A stretch of DNA of 9,601 nt. Origin: Phycisphaera mikurensis NBRC 102666. GTDB taxonomy: Bacteria > Planctomycetota > Phycisphaerae > Phycisphaerales > SM1A02. Below the pieces are notes generated by a model that saw nothing but the letters and a program-made list of their open reading frames with translations, searched no databases and was not told where the DNA came from. Of the stretch, positions 1 through 7,037 are shown in pieces; within the stretch, counting starts at the first letter, position 1, and every line of letters starts with the position of its first letter. The stretch spans positions 1 to 9,601 of the forward strand of contig CAMBSR010000075.1 of the NCBI GenBank assembly GCA_945870475.1. Reading direction: 5' to 3'. The position numbers and the translations under genes were made by a program.

Positions 1-1
1 C

Positions 2-1081
2 GGGATGATCGCCATCACGTTCACGGGCCTGGCCGACGACATCTGGAAGTTCGATGCCCGCCTGAAGATCGCCGGCCAGCTGGTGGCCGCGGCCGCGCTC
101 GCCATCGACGAGATCGGCGTCAACGTCGCCACCGGCCTCATGACGCCGATCATGGGCGGGCCGCAGGATTCACTGATTCACTTTGGCGATTTCGCGGTGC
201 AGAACGCGGTGATCTTCTATTGGGTCGGCACCGCGCTCGTGGCGGCATTCGTCCTCGGCGGCAGCAACGCCGCAAACCTGCTGGATGGCCTGGACGGCCT
301 GCTCTCCGGCATCACCGCCGTGATGTGCCTGGGCCTGCTCGCCCTCTCGCTGCTGATCGTCTACGCGCTTCCGCCGGACATCCTGAACGTGGGTGAGATG
401 GCCAGTTCAATGGCAGGCGCCCGCGTCGTGCTCTGCATGAGCCTCCTCGGCGCGTGCCTCGGCTTCCTGGTCTACAACTTCAACCCCGCGTCCATCTTCC
501 TGGGCGATGCGGGCAGCCTCCTGATCGGTTACCTCTCGGTGACCATCATCATGACGTTCGCCAACCTGCGCCCGTTCGGCTGCCCGTTGGTGGTGCGCGC
601 CGTGCCGGATGCTGCCGCAGCGCTGCCCGGCGCACCGCCGCCGCTACTTCCGCCGGACTCCGGATACGAAGGCCACTCCACCTTGCTCGTCATGTGCGGG
701 CTGGCGATGTTCGGACTGCCCATCCTCGACACGGCGCTCGCCATCATCCGTCGCCGTCGCGCCGGTGTGCCGTTCTCGACGCCCGATGCCAACCACCTCC
801 ACCACCGCGTGAAGCGCTCGATGGACGGATCGGTTCGCAAGGCCGTCCTTGCGCTCTACGGCATGGAGTCCGGGCTGTGCCTCCTTGGCCTCGGGGTCGG
901 CGTCTACCTCCTCTTCGAGGGCGGACGACTGCTCTGGCCGTTCATCTTCCTGGTCCTGTCGTTCCTGGCGCTGCTCGCGTACGCGATGCGCGGCGTCGGG
1001 GCGGCACCGACCGTGGTCCGCCGCGCCGCACCGCGTCCCGCGCCGTCCGTTTCGCCCGGGCAGGACGCCCCCGGCGCATGA
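2..1081 (+). CDS. WecA/TagO-type undecaprenyl-phosphate sugar-1-phosphate transferase, 5'-truncated by the window
   Basis: Polytopic membrane enzyme that transfers a sugar-1-phosphate (typically GlcNAc-1-P) from a UDP-sugar to undecaprenyl phosphate, the first step of a lipid-linked surface polysaccharide. Numbering from the first ATG (base 5): Mg-binding DD at 11-12 (LADDIWKF), NLLDGLDGL at 91-99, FLGDAGSLL at 165-173 and HLHHR at 264-268. The HLHHR box, together with the ILDTALAIIRRR segment before it, points to the WecA/TagO branch rather than MraY. The DD motif normally lies some 80-90 residues into the protein and the frame is open to the window edge, so the true start is upstream and the ATG at 5 is internal. 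There are several hydrophobic segments (about 21-34, 69-86, 103-121, 140-156, 226-247, 290-326). A Pro/Ala-rich insertion at about 190-224 separates two conserved blocks, and the C-terminal tail is rich in Arg, Pro and Ala. The stop overlaps the rsmH start (ATGA). Family call is firm; the sugar substrate is unknown. Confidence 0.93.
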   Translation, partial: GMIAITFTGLADDIWKFDARLKIAGQLVAAAALAIDEIGVNVATGLMTPIMGGPQDSLIHFGDFAVQNAVIFYWVGTALVAAFVLGGSNAANLLDGLDGLLSGITAVMCLGLLALSLLIVYALPPDILNVGEMASSMAGARVVLCMSLLGACLGFLVYNFNPASIFLGDAGSLLIGYLSVTIIMTFANLRPFGCPLVVRAVPDAAAALPGAPPPLLPPDSGYEGHSTLLVMCGLAMFGLPILDTALAIIRRRRAGVPFSTPDANHLHHRVKRSMDGSVRKAVLALYGMESGLCLLGLGVGVYLLFEGGRLLWPFIFLVLSFLALLAYAMRGVGAAPTVVRRAAPRPAPSVSPGQDAPGA

Positions 1082-2025
1082 GTGCCCGTGCGGGCCATCT
1101 CCCGGTCCTGCTCGACACCATCCTTGAGCTCCTCGCGATGCCTGCGGGCGGGACCGTCGCGGACCTGACCGCCGGTCGCGGTGGTCACGCCGAGGCCCTG
1201 GCACGCCGCGGCGGTGCGGGGTCCCGGGTGTTCCTCTTGGACCTCGATGCGGCCAACCTGGCGTTTGCGGAGTCCCGGGTGCGCGCCGTCGACGGCGTCG
1301 AGGTCCGCGCCCACCACGGCACCTTCGCCCATGCCGACCAGGCGATCCGCGCCGCCGGCTGGCGTGCCGATCGCGTCCTGGCCGACCTCGGCTTCGCGAG
1401 CACGCAGATGGACGACCCCCTGCGCGGCTTCAGCTTCCAGGCCGAGGGACCCCTCGACATGCGCCTGGACACCTCGCGGGGCGAGACCGCCGCCGAACTG
1501 GTGGCCCGCCTGCCCGAGGCCGAGCTTGCCGACGCCATCTTCCAGCTCGGCGAGGACCCCTTCGCCCGCCGGATCGCCCGGATCATCGCCGAACGCCGGG
1601 GGAGGGCGCCCATCCGCACCACCACCGACCTGGCATCCGCGGTGGTGGCCGCCTACGGCGCACGTGCCCGGGAGAGCCGGATGCACCCCGCCACCCGGAC
1701 GTTCATGGCGCTCCGGATCATGGTGAACGACGAACTCGGGGCGCTCCGGGGCCTGCTCACCGCGCTGGAGCAGGGCGGCCGGGCCCTGGCAAGCGGATCA
1801 AGTTGGCTGCAGCCCGGCGCCCGGGCCGGCATCATCTCGTTCCACAGCCTTGAGGACCGCCTCGTCAAGCACTCTTTCGCGGAATGGGAACGCGAGGGAC
1901 TCGGCACCCGCCTCACCCGCAAGCCGGCTGAGGCCGCCGACGCCGAGATCCGCGCCAACCCGCGGGCACGGAGCGCCAAGTTCCGCGTCTTCGAATTCGG
2001 CACGGAATCCGCCGCCGACCGCTGA
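1078..2025 (+). CDS. rsmH: 16S rRNA (cytosine(1402)-N4)-methyltransferase RsmH (MraW)
   Basis: SAM-dependent methyltransferase that N4-methylates C1402 in the P site of 16S rRNA. It is classically encoded at the head of the division and cell-wall (dcw) cluster. The 315-aa product has the usual family length. Visible motifs: GHLPVLLDTILELL at 6-19; SAM-binding DLTAGRGGHAEAL at 29-41; FLLDLD at 52-57; DPLRGFSFQAEGPLDMRLD at 113-131; HPATRTFMALRIMVNDEL at 203-220; IISFHSLEDRLVK at 252-264; and NPRARSAKFRVFE at 294-306. The ATG at 1078 is chosen because it gives the family N-terminus and overlaps the preceding stop as ATGA, which suggests translational coupling. The only Shine-Dalgarno-like sequence, AGGA at 1062-1065, lies 12 nt upstream. 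The open frame continues upstream to 454 but that part lies inside the transferase gene and is not coding. mraZ, the usual upstream neighbour, is absent. Confidence 0.97.
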   Translation: MSARAGHLPVLLDTILELLAMPAGGTVADLTAGRGGHAEALARRGGAGSRVFLLDLDAANLAFAESRVRAVDGVEVRAHHGTFAHADQAIRAAGWRADRVLADLGFASTQMDDPLRGFSFQAEGPLDMRLDTSRGETAAELVARLPEAELADAIFQLGEDPFARRIARIIAERRGRAPIRTTTDLASAVVAAYGARARESRMHPATRTFMALRIMVNDELGALRGLLTALEQGGRALASGSSWLQPGARAGIISFHSLEDRLVKHSFAEWEREGLGTRLTRKPAEAADAEIRANPRARSAKFRVFEFGTESAADR

Positions 2026-2049
2026 TGCAATCACGCCGCCACTGCCGAT

Positions 2050-2113
2050 GAAACCGATGGCGGGCAGCCATGGGTGGCATGCCACGACCGCACGGTTTCT
2101 GCCTGAAAAGGCA
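2050..2113 (+). promoter_or_regulatory. Structured leader with a multibranch fold and GNRA-tetraloop hairpin before the LysM gene
   Basis: The 108-nt gap between rsmH and the LysM gene is rich in complementary segments. GAAACCG (2050-2056) can pair perfectly with CGGTTTC (2093-2099). That closing stem encloses ATGGC/GCCAT (2057-2061 with 2067-2071) and the perfect 12-bp palindrome GTGGCATGCCAC (2074-2085), giving a three-way-junction shape. Directly next to it, TGCCT-GAAA-AGGCA (2100-2113) forms a 5-bp hairpin with a GNRA-type GAAA loop. The ribosome binding site begins 8 nt further on. It matches no riboswitch class I can name. It could be a cis-regulatory leader, a processing site or an operator (the palindrome). 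The pairing is seen directly; the function is inferred. Confidence 0.45.
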
Positions 2114-2120
2114 CACAAAA

Positions 2121-2128
2121 AGGGTGGT
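2121..2128 (+). promoter_or_regulatory. Ribosome binding site of the LysM gene
   Basis: AGGGTGGT lies 5 nt before the ATG at 2134 and is preceded by an A-run, so the segment 2117-2124 reads AAAAAGGG. It supports the ATG at 2134 as the start. The A-rich purine stretch is complementary to the CCCTTTT motif repeated in the divergent gap near 8650-8850. Confidence 0.6.
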
Positions 2129-2133
2129 GCGCA

Positions 2134-2865
2134 ATGACGCGCGAGAACAAGCTTGCTCTGGTGATCGGTTTCGGCCTCATGCTCTTCGTCGGCATCCTGG
2201 TGTCCGACCACTTCTCGGCGCAGCGCTTCGACCCGGCCACCGTCGCCGAGGCCCAGCCCAAGACCGCCGAGACCGAGCCCGTCCAGCTCGACGCCGTCGG
2301 TGGTGACGCGCTCGTGGCCGGTGCGGTGAACCTGGGCAAGGACGGCGCCAGCACGCTCCCTGACGCCCCCGATGCGGGCGTCGTTGCGCTCGGTGATCCC
2401 GCGGCCCAGCCGGTCGGCCTCCCCGTCGAGATCGCCAAGGCAGACGGCACGCCCGTGAAGTTCCACAAGGTCCAGAAGGGCGAGACCTACTGGTCGATCG
2501 CCGCCCGTGAGTACGGCGACGGCTCCCTGGCCACCAAGCTCCAGGACTACAACAAGGCCGTCTCGCCCGATGCGGCGAAGCTCGCCCTCAACTCCGACCT
2601 GCGCATCCCGCCCATCGACGTGCTGAAGCCCGGCGCCGTGGCCAAGTCCGCGCCGCAGGCCGGCACCTCGGTCGCCCGTGCGACTCCCGAGCCGAAGGCC
2701 GCTGCTCGCGTGGCCGCCACCGTCACCGTCGGCAAGGGCGACACCGCCTACGGCATCGCGCAGAAGCAGGGCGTCAAGGTCGCCGAGCTGCTCAAGCACA
2801 ACGGCATCAAGGATCCCGCCGCGCTCAAGCCCGGCCAGACCCTGAAGATCCCGACCAAGGGCTGA
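2134..2865 (+). CDS. Membrane-anchored protein with two LysM domains
   Basis: 243-aa predicted inner-membrane protein with an extracytoplasmic peptidoglycan-binding part. A short basic N-terminus (MTRENK) precedes one hydrophobic segment at about 7-24, which could be a signal anchor. A low-complexity Ala/Asp/Pro linker follows (30-105). The first LysM domain is at about 110-160 (HKVQKGETYWSIAAREYGDG, ending in LRIPP); a second spacer is rich in Pro and Ala; the second LysM is at about 197-241 (GKGDTAYGIAQKQGV, ending in LKPGQTLKIP). Both show the G-[ED]-T start and the Leu-x-Ile-Pro end typical of LysM. No catalytic domain is present. LysM domains bind GlcNAc-containing glycans. Its place between rsmH and the FtsL-like gene suggests a wall-anchoring or divisome role, but that is inferred from context only. 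It has its own good ribosome binding site and a structured leader. Confidence 0.9.
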   Translation: MTRENKLALVIGFGLMLFVGILVSDHFSAQRFDPATVAEAQPKTAETEPVQLDAVGGDALVAGAVNLGKDGASTLPDAPDAGVVALGDPAAQPVGLPVEIAKADGTPVKFHKVQKGETYWSIAAREYGDGSLATKLQDYNKAVSPDAAKLALNSDLRIPPIDVLKPGAVAKSAPQAGTSVARATPEPKAAARVAATVTVGKGDTAYGIAQKQGVKVAELLKHNGIKDPAALKPGQTLKIPTKG

Positions 2866-2890
2866 GTGCAAGGGGCTGAACAACCCGTTC

Positions 2891-2917
2891 GCCCTGCCGC
2901 CTTGCCGGCGGCGCGGC
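2891..2917 (+). other. GC-rich hairpin in the gap between the LysM and FtsL-like genes
   Basis: In the 77-nt spacer, GCCGCC (2896-2901) pairs with GGCGGC (2907-2912) around the loop TTGCC. The stem extends outwards through a T-G wobble and one C-C mismatch to GCC/GGC at 2891-2893 and 2915-2917. No T-run follows, so it is not a canonical intrinsic terminator. It may attenuate transcription or protect a processed mRNA end between the two genes. Confidence 0.4.
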
Positions 2918-2942
2918 ACGCGGGCGCACGGAAGCGCACGCC

Positions 2943-3407
2943 ATGAGAATCTTCGCCAAGCTCTTCGTCATCATGGTCGCGGTCGGAGCGATGGGTCTGT
3001 CGCTCCTCTCCCTGCGGCAGCAGCGCTACGAGGTCTCCAACGAGATCTCGCGTGCGCACAACCGCATCGTGGAGCAGGAGCGGGGCCAGTGGCGCCTGCG
3101 CGCCAACATCGCCGGTCGCAGCGATCCGGCGGACATCCGCGCGTACGCCGAGCGGCTGAAGCTGGACCTGGCGCCCATCCAGGAGAGTGCCCAGGAGAGC
3201 GCGGACGCTGCGTCGTCCACGCTGGCAACGCCCTCAGCCGACGCCCTCGGCGGCAAGTCGCCCGCGAAGACCGAATCGACGGCGGGCGCACCGAAGAAGA
3301 AGGCGACCACGCCGAAGCGCCCCACAACGAAGAAGCCCGGCTCGAGCAAGAAGCCCGCGCCCGCGAAGGGCGCCGCACAGGCAAAGGGAACCACCCGTGG
3401 ACAGTGA
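2943..3407 (+). CDS. FtsL-like bitopic division protein with a lysine-rich C-terminal tail
   Basis: 154-aa small membrane protein directly upstream of ftsI. FtsL proteins work with FtsQ and FtsB to recruit and activate the septal synthase FtsW-FtsI. Layout: hydrophobic segment at about 4-24 (LFVIMVAVGAMGLSLLSL); a charged helix likely to form a coiled coil at about 25-57; then SDPADIRAYAERLKLDLAPI at 60-79, which resembles the segment after the coiled coil in FtsL proteins. After residue 80 comes an unusual low-complexity tail. Residues 104-154 are rich in Lys, Pro, Ala, Thr and Ser, with about a dozen lysines, and would be extracytoplasmic. GGAAG at 2930-2934 lies 8 nt before the ATG. The gene overlaps ftsI by 11 nt. 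FtsL sequences diverge greatly, so the call rests on architecture and synteny. A different bitopic coiled-coil protein is the alternative. Confidence 0.72.
   Translation: MRIFAKLFVIMVAVGAMGLSLLSLRQQRYEVSNEISRAHNRIVEQERGQWRLRANIAGRSDPADIRAYAERLKLDLAPIQESAQESADAASSTLATPSADALGGKSPAKTESTAGAPKKKATTPKRPTTKKPGSSKKPAPAKGAAQAKGTTRGQ
3384..3389 (+). promoter_or_regulatory. Ribosome binding site that fixes the GTG start of ftsI
   Basis: AAGGGA lies inside the end of the FtsL-like gene, 7 nt before the GTG at 3397. The frame upstream of this GTG is open to 3187 but encodes only an Arg/Pro-rich shadow of the neighbouring gene. The next ATG codon in the ftsI frame (the Met of LAMSLVGYK) lies beyond the transmembrane segment. 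The GTG is therefore the best start. Confidence 0.7.
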
Positions 3408-5340
3408 GACCTCTCATTCCGCGCAGCACCCCGCATCCGCGGAGCCCGCGATCCCGGCCGCCACCTCGCCCACGCGCGACGTCACCATCGATTCCTCAGA
3501 GCAGTCCGCGCGCACCCGCCGTTGGGCGCGCGGCATCGTGGCCTGCACCGCGGTGGTCCTCTCGCTGACGCTCCTCCGCGTGGCGCAGCTCAAGGTGGCG
3601 CCGCCCGAAGAACTGGACGCCAACGCCGGCCGCCGCACCAGCGTGCGCAAGGAACTCGCCCAGCGCGGCGAACTCCTCGACCGCCGCGGCCGCCCGCTCG
3701 CCATGAGCCTGGTGGGCTACAAGCTGTACTGCGACCCCGCCTTCATCTACGAGAGCGGATGGACCGCTGCCAAAAAGGCCTCCAAGACCGACCCCAACGC
3801 CATCACCGAGTGCGATCCGTTCCGGGATGCCGCCATCGCGCTGGCCCCGGTCCTCAAGCAGGCACCGCAGGCCATCCACCAGCTCCTCCGCGACAACGCC
3901 GAGCGGCGGTACATGATCCTCTCCCAGGACGTCAGCGAGGCGCAGGTCGATGCACTGAAGCAGATGGACCTCGACGGCATCGGCCTCGAGACCAAGCTGG
4001 TGCGCGACTATCCCGCCGGCGGGCTGGCCGGGCAGATCGTCGGCAAGGTGGGCGCCGAGCACATCGGCCAGGCAGGCATCGAGTTCGCGTTCAACAAGGA
4101 ACTGGCGCCCGTCGATGGCCAGGTCAAGGCGCTTCGCGACGCGTTCGGCCGCACGCTCTGGATCAACCGTGATGACTACGTCCCCGGCGATCCCGGCCAG
4201 GACGTGCGCCTCACCATCGACCTTGCCATCCAGGAATCGGCCGAGCGGCACCTCACCAAGATGGTGAAGGACATGAACGCCGGCGGCGGACGCGTCATCG
4301 TCATGGACGCCGGCAACGGCGACATCCTGGCGATGGCCGACGTCCTGCAGGAGCGTCCGGGCATGCATGAGGCCACGCGCGATCCCGCGCGCAGGATCCA
4401 CCCGTCGCTTGGTCGAAACCGCAACTTCACCGATCCGTACGAGCCTGGCTCCACCATGAAGAGCTTCGTCTGGGCGCGCGCCACGCAGCTCGGCCTCGCG
4501 AAGCCCACGGACACGATCCAGATGCCCACGGGATCGCCGCTCGTGACCTCGTTCGGGCGCGTGATCCACAACAGCGACAGCCGTGAGTACCACTCGTGGT
4601 CTTGGAAGGACGTGCTGGTCCACAGCGTGAACACCGGCATGGTCACCGTGGGCCTGCGCATGACCCATGCGCAGATGCAGGACATGGTGCGTGACTTCGG
4701 CTTCGGCAGCAAGTCCGGTGTCGGTATCCCGGGTGAGAGCGCCGGCCTCGTGACGCCGAACAAGCGCTGGACCAATTACACGCAGTCCTCGGTGGCCTTC
4801 GGCCACGAGATCGCGGTGACCCCCATCCAGATGGTCCGCGCCTTCAGCGCCTTCGCGCGCCCGGACGGCACCATGGCCAGCCCTCGCATGGTGCTGCCGC
4901 GCGGCTCCACCGACAGCGACACCTTCCTCCCCGGCTCGAAGCAGGTGATCACCCCTGCCGTGCTGGCCGAGGCCAAGGACGCGTTGAAGACCGTCCTCGA
5001 GGACGGCACCGCCCGTCGCGCACAGAGCCTCAACTACCGCATCTTCGGCAAGACCGGCACCGCCGAGCTTGCCGTCCCCGGCGCGAAGGGCTACGACCGC
5101 AGCCGCTACATGGCCAGCTTCCTGGCTGCGGCACCCCTCGAAAACCCGCGGCTCGTGGTGATCTGCGTCATCGACGACCCCGACCGTCGCAAGGGCCATT
5201 TCGGTGGCTTGGTCGCCGCGCCCGTGGTGCGCGACGTCATCGACGACTCGCTTCAGTACCTGGGCGTGCCCTACGACCAGCTCGAAGAGAACCGTCCGAA
5301 GGTCAAGAGCAAGGCCGCCAAGGTCGCCAAGGCGGACTGA
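3397..5340 (+). CDS. ftsI: Class B penicillin-binding protein, FtsI (PBP3)-type peptidoglycan transpeptidase
   Basis: 647-aa monofunctional DD-transpeptidase that cross-links septal peptidoglycan as partner of a SEDS glycosyltransferase (FtsW). Layout: a cytoplasmic N-terminus of about 45 residues, longer than in many FtsI; a single transmembrane segment at about 46-63 (GIVACTAVVLSLTLL); the pedestal region, opening with ELAQRGELLDRRGRPLA at 86-102; and the transpeptidase domain from about 275. Catalytic motifs are intact: SxxK as S352-T-M-K355 in YEPGSTMKSF; SxN as S410-V-N412; KTGT at 552-555. There are no PASTA domains. The C-terminus is short and lysine-rich (KVKSKAAKVAKAD). It starts at GTG and overlaps the FtsL-like gene by 11 nt, which fits coupled translation. 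murE, the usual next gene, is missing; a convergent purH follows. Mrd-type elongation PBP2 is the alternative, but the FtsL-like neighbour and rsmH favour FtsI. Confidence 0.93.
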   Translation: MDSETSHSAQHPASAEPAIPAATSPTRDVTIDSSEQSARTRRWARGIVACTAVVLSLTLLRVAQLKVAPPEELDANAGRRTSVRKELAQRGELLDRRGRPLAMSLVGYKLYCDPAFIYESGWTAAKKASKTDPNAITECDPFRDAAIALAPVLKQAPQAIHQLLRDNAERRYMILSQDVSEAQVDALKQMDLDGIGLETKLVRDYPAGGLAGQIVGKVGAEHIGQAGIEFAFNKELAPVDGQVKALRDAFGRTLWINRDDYVPGDPGQDVRLTIDLAIQESAERHLTKMVKDMNAGGGRVIVMDAGNGDILAMADVLQERPGMHEATRDPARRIHPSLGRNRNFTDPYEPGSTMKSFVWARATQLGLAKPTDTIQMPTGSPLVTSFGRVIHNSDSREYHSWSWKDVLVHSVNTGMVTVGLRMTHAQMQDMVRDFGFGSKSGVGIPGESAGLVTPNKRWTNYTQSSVAFGHEIAVTPIQMVRAFSAFARPDGTMASPRMVLPRGSTDSDTFLPGSKQVITPAVLAEAKDALKTVLEDGTARRAQSLNYRIFGKTGTAELAVPGAKGYDRSRYMASFLAAAPLENPRLVVICVIDDPDRRKGHFGGLVAAPVVRDVIDDSLQYLGVPYDQLEENRPKVKSKAAKVAKAD

Positions 5341-5353
5341 GGACGCGGCATCT

Positions 5354-5376
5354 CATGGCGCGGTTGCCGCGCCGTG
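5354..5376. terminator. Strong hairpin at the convergent ftsI/purH junction, candidate bidirectional terminator
   Basis: In the 61-nt gap between the two convergent stop codons, CATGGCGCGG (5354-5363) pairs with CCGCGCCGTG (5367-5376) around the loop TTG. This gives 10 bp with one T-G wobble; the inner 7 bp (GGCGCGG/CCGCGCC) are perfect. No T-run follows on either strand, so the termination mode is uncertain. Position and symmetry suit a shared terminator or 3'-end stabiliser in GC-rich DNA. Confidence 0.55.
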
Positions 5377-5401
5377 CATGCAGTGACGCTCGTCGTTGAA
5401 C

Positions 5402-7033
5402 TCAGTGCCGGAAGTGCCGTGACCCCGTCAGCAGGCACGTGATCCCGCGCGCGTTGCAGAGGTCGAACGTGTCCTGGTCGCGCTTGCTGCCGCCCGGGTG
5501 GACGATGCAGCGCACGCCGGCATCGGCAAGGAGCGTCGGTCCATCCGCAAACGGGAAGAACGCATCGCTCGCGGCCACCGGCACCGCGCCTGCCGCGGTC
5601 GCCAGGCGTGCCTTCGCCTTCTCCACCGCGTTGCGGCAGCTTGCCACACGGTCCATCTGCCCGGCGCCGGCGCCCCAGAGGGTGCCGCCCGCGCCGATGC
5701 ACACGGCGTTCGACTTGAGGTGCTTGGCCACGGCGAACATCAGCGCGGCATCCGCCAGCGTCGCGGCGCTCGGCGCCGGTCCGGCGGCCACCGTGAACGT
5801 CGCGGCATCGATCGCGTGCACGTCGCGTTCCTGCACCAGCATGCCGCCCGGCACGCTGCGCCATGCGAGGCCTACGCTCGGTGCGGCACCCAGTTCGCCG
5901 GTGGCGAGGAGCCGCGCGTTCTTCCAGCGCGCCTGCAGCGTCTCGAGCGCCTTCGGCTCGTAGGCGGGCGCAATCACCACTTCAAGGAACCGCTCGCCCG
6001 CGGCCATCGCCTCGGCCGTGGCGGCGTCCACCGTGCGGCTGAACGCCACGATGCCGCCGAAGGCCGCCAGCGGATCGCCGCTCCATGCCTGCTCGAACGC
6101 GCCGAGCACGGTGCCGGCAATCGCCGCACCGCAGGGATTCGTGTGCTTGATCACCGCGCACGCGGTGGCGCCGGCGCGCTGCGCGTGGAGGTCCTGCACC
6201 AGTTCCAGCGCCGCCGCGGCGTCCAGCAGGTTGTTGTAGGAAAGCGGCTTGCCGTGCAGCAGCTTGGCGGTCACCACGCTCGGGCCACGCTCGTTGCGCA
6301 GCGCGTACACGGCACCGCGCTGGTGCGGGTTCTCGCCATAGCGCAGCTCATCCACCAGTTCGAGCGTGAGCGTCGCCTCGCGCGGGAACGTGGCCGACGC
6401 ATCGCCGGCCGCCCCGGCGGATCGGTCCGCGAAGCCATTGCCTGCCATCCAGCGCGCAATGGCGCCGTCGTACGCCGCCGTGCGCGCGAACACCGCCTGC
6501 GCGCATTCGCGCCGCAGTGCGATCGTGGTGGCGCCCGCGTGGGCGCGCATCTCGGAGACCACGCGTGCGTACTGCGCCGCATCGGTCACCACCGTGACGC
6601 TCTCGAAGTTCTTCGCCGCACTGCGCAGCATCGACGGTCCGCCGATGTCGATGTTCTCGATCGCCTCGTGCTCCACGATGCCGGGCTTGGCCACCGTGGC
6701 CTCGAAGGGATAGAGGTTCACGCAGACCAGGTCGATGGGCCGGATGCCGTGGGTGGCCATCGCCGCCACGTGCTCGGGGTTGCTGCGCACGCCCAGGAGG
6801 CCGCCGTGCACCTTGGGATGGAGCGTCTTCACGCGGCCGTCCATCATCTCCGGGAAGCCGGTCACGTCCTCGATCGGGATGACCTGGATGCCCGCCTTGG
6901 ACAGCGCGGCCGCGGTGCCGCCCGTCGAGATGATCTCGACGCCCATGGAGGCGAGTTCGCGCGCGAATTCGACGAGGCCAGACTTGTCGCTGACGGAGAT
7001 CAGCGCACGCCGGATGCGGATGTGGTCTGCCAC
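5402..7033 (-). CDS. purH: Bifunctional AICAR transformylase / IMP cyclohydrolase PurH
   Basis: Cytosolic enzyme for the last two steps of de novo IMP synthesis: formylation of AICAR by 10-formyl-THF, then cyclisation of FAICAR to IMP. From the GTG at 7033 the protein is 543 aa, near the family length. N-terminal MGS-like cyclohydrolase domain (about 7-140): RALISVSDKSGL at 9-20, STGGTAAAL at 36-44, RVKTLHPKVHGGLL at 67-80. Transformylase domain: RYGENPHQ at 231-238, KHTNPCGAA at 296-304 with the catalytic Lys-His pair, GAGQMDRV at 456-463, SDAFFPFADGP at 489-499, and the typical RHFRH terminus. An ATG at 7096 would add 21 residues (ending ATDH) that overlap the preceding gene. I prefer the GTG because RIRRALISVSDKSGL then begins at the usual distance from the N-terminus, only 4 nt after the upstream stop. 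No clear Shine-Dalgarno precedes either start, so coupled translation is likely. Confidence 0.96.
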   Translation of the reverse strand: MADHIRIRRALISVSDKSGLVEFARELASMGVEIISTGGTAAALSKAGIQVIPIEDVTGFPEMMDGRVKTLHPKVHGGLLGVRSNPEHVAAMATHGIRPIDLVCVNLYPFEATVAKPGIVEHEAIENIDIGGPSMLRSAAKNFESVTVVTDAAQYARVVSEMRAHAGATTIALRRECAQAVFARTAAYDGAIARWMAGNGFADRSAGAAGDASATFPREATLTLELVDELRYGENPHQRGAVYALRNERGPSVVTAKLLHGKPLSYNNLLDAAAALELVQDLHAQRAGATACAVIKHTNPCGAAIAGTVLGAFEQAWSGDPLAAFGGIVAFSRTVDAATAEAMAAGERFLEVVIAPAYEPKALETLQARWKNARLLATGELGAAPSVGLAWRSVPGGMLVQERDVHAIDAATFTVAAGPAPSAATLADAALMFAVAKHLKSNAVCIGAGGTLWGAGAGQMDRVASCRNAVEKAKARLATAAGAVPVAASDAFFPFADGPTLLADAGVRCIVHPGGSKRDQDTFDLCNARGITCLLTGSRHFRH

Positions 7034-7037
7034 GTGA

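Noticed and set aside
454..1077. Upstream extension of the rsmH frame
   Set aside because: It overlaps the transferase gene and encodes Arg/Pro/His-rich sequence; the family N-terminus begins at the ATG at 1078.
2040..2113. Known riboswitch (cobalamin or c-di-GMP class)
   Set aside because: A GCCACTG string and a GNRA loop are present, but the other conserved core elements of those classes are not.
1798..2919. 373-codon minus-strand frame across rsmH, the gap and the LysM gene
   Set aside because: It spans two genes and their spacer on the other strand; Gly/Arg/Leu-rich with no domain.
3496..5199. 567-codon open frame on the minus strand opposite ftsI
   Set aside because: Antisense shadow of a gene with intact catalytic motifs; the product has biased composition and no family resemblance.
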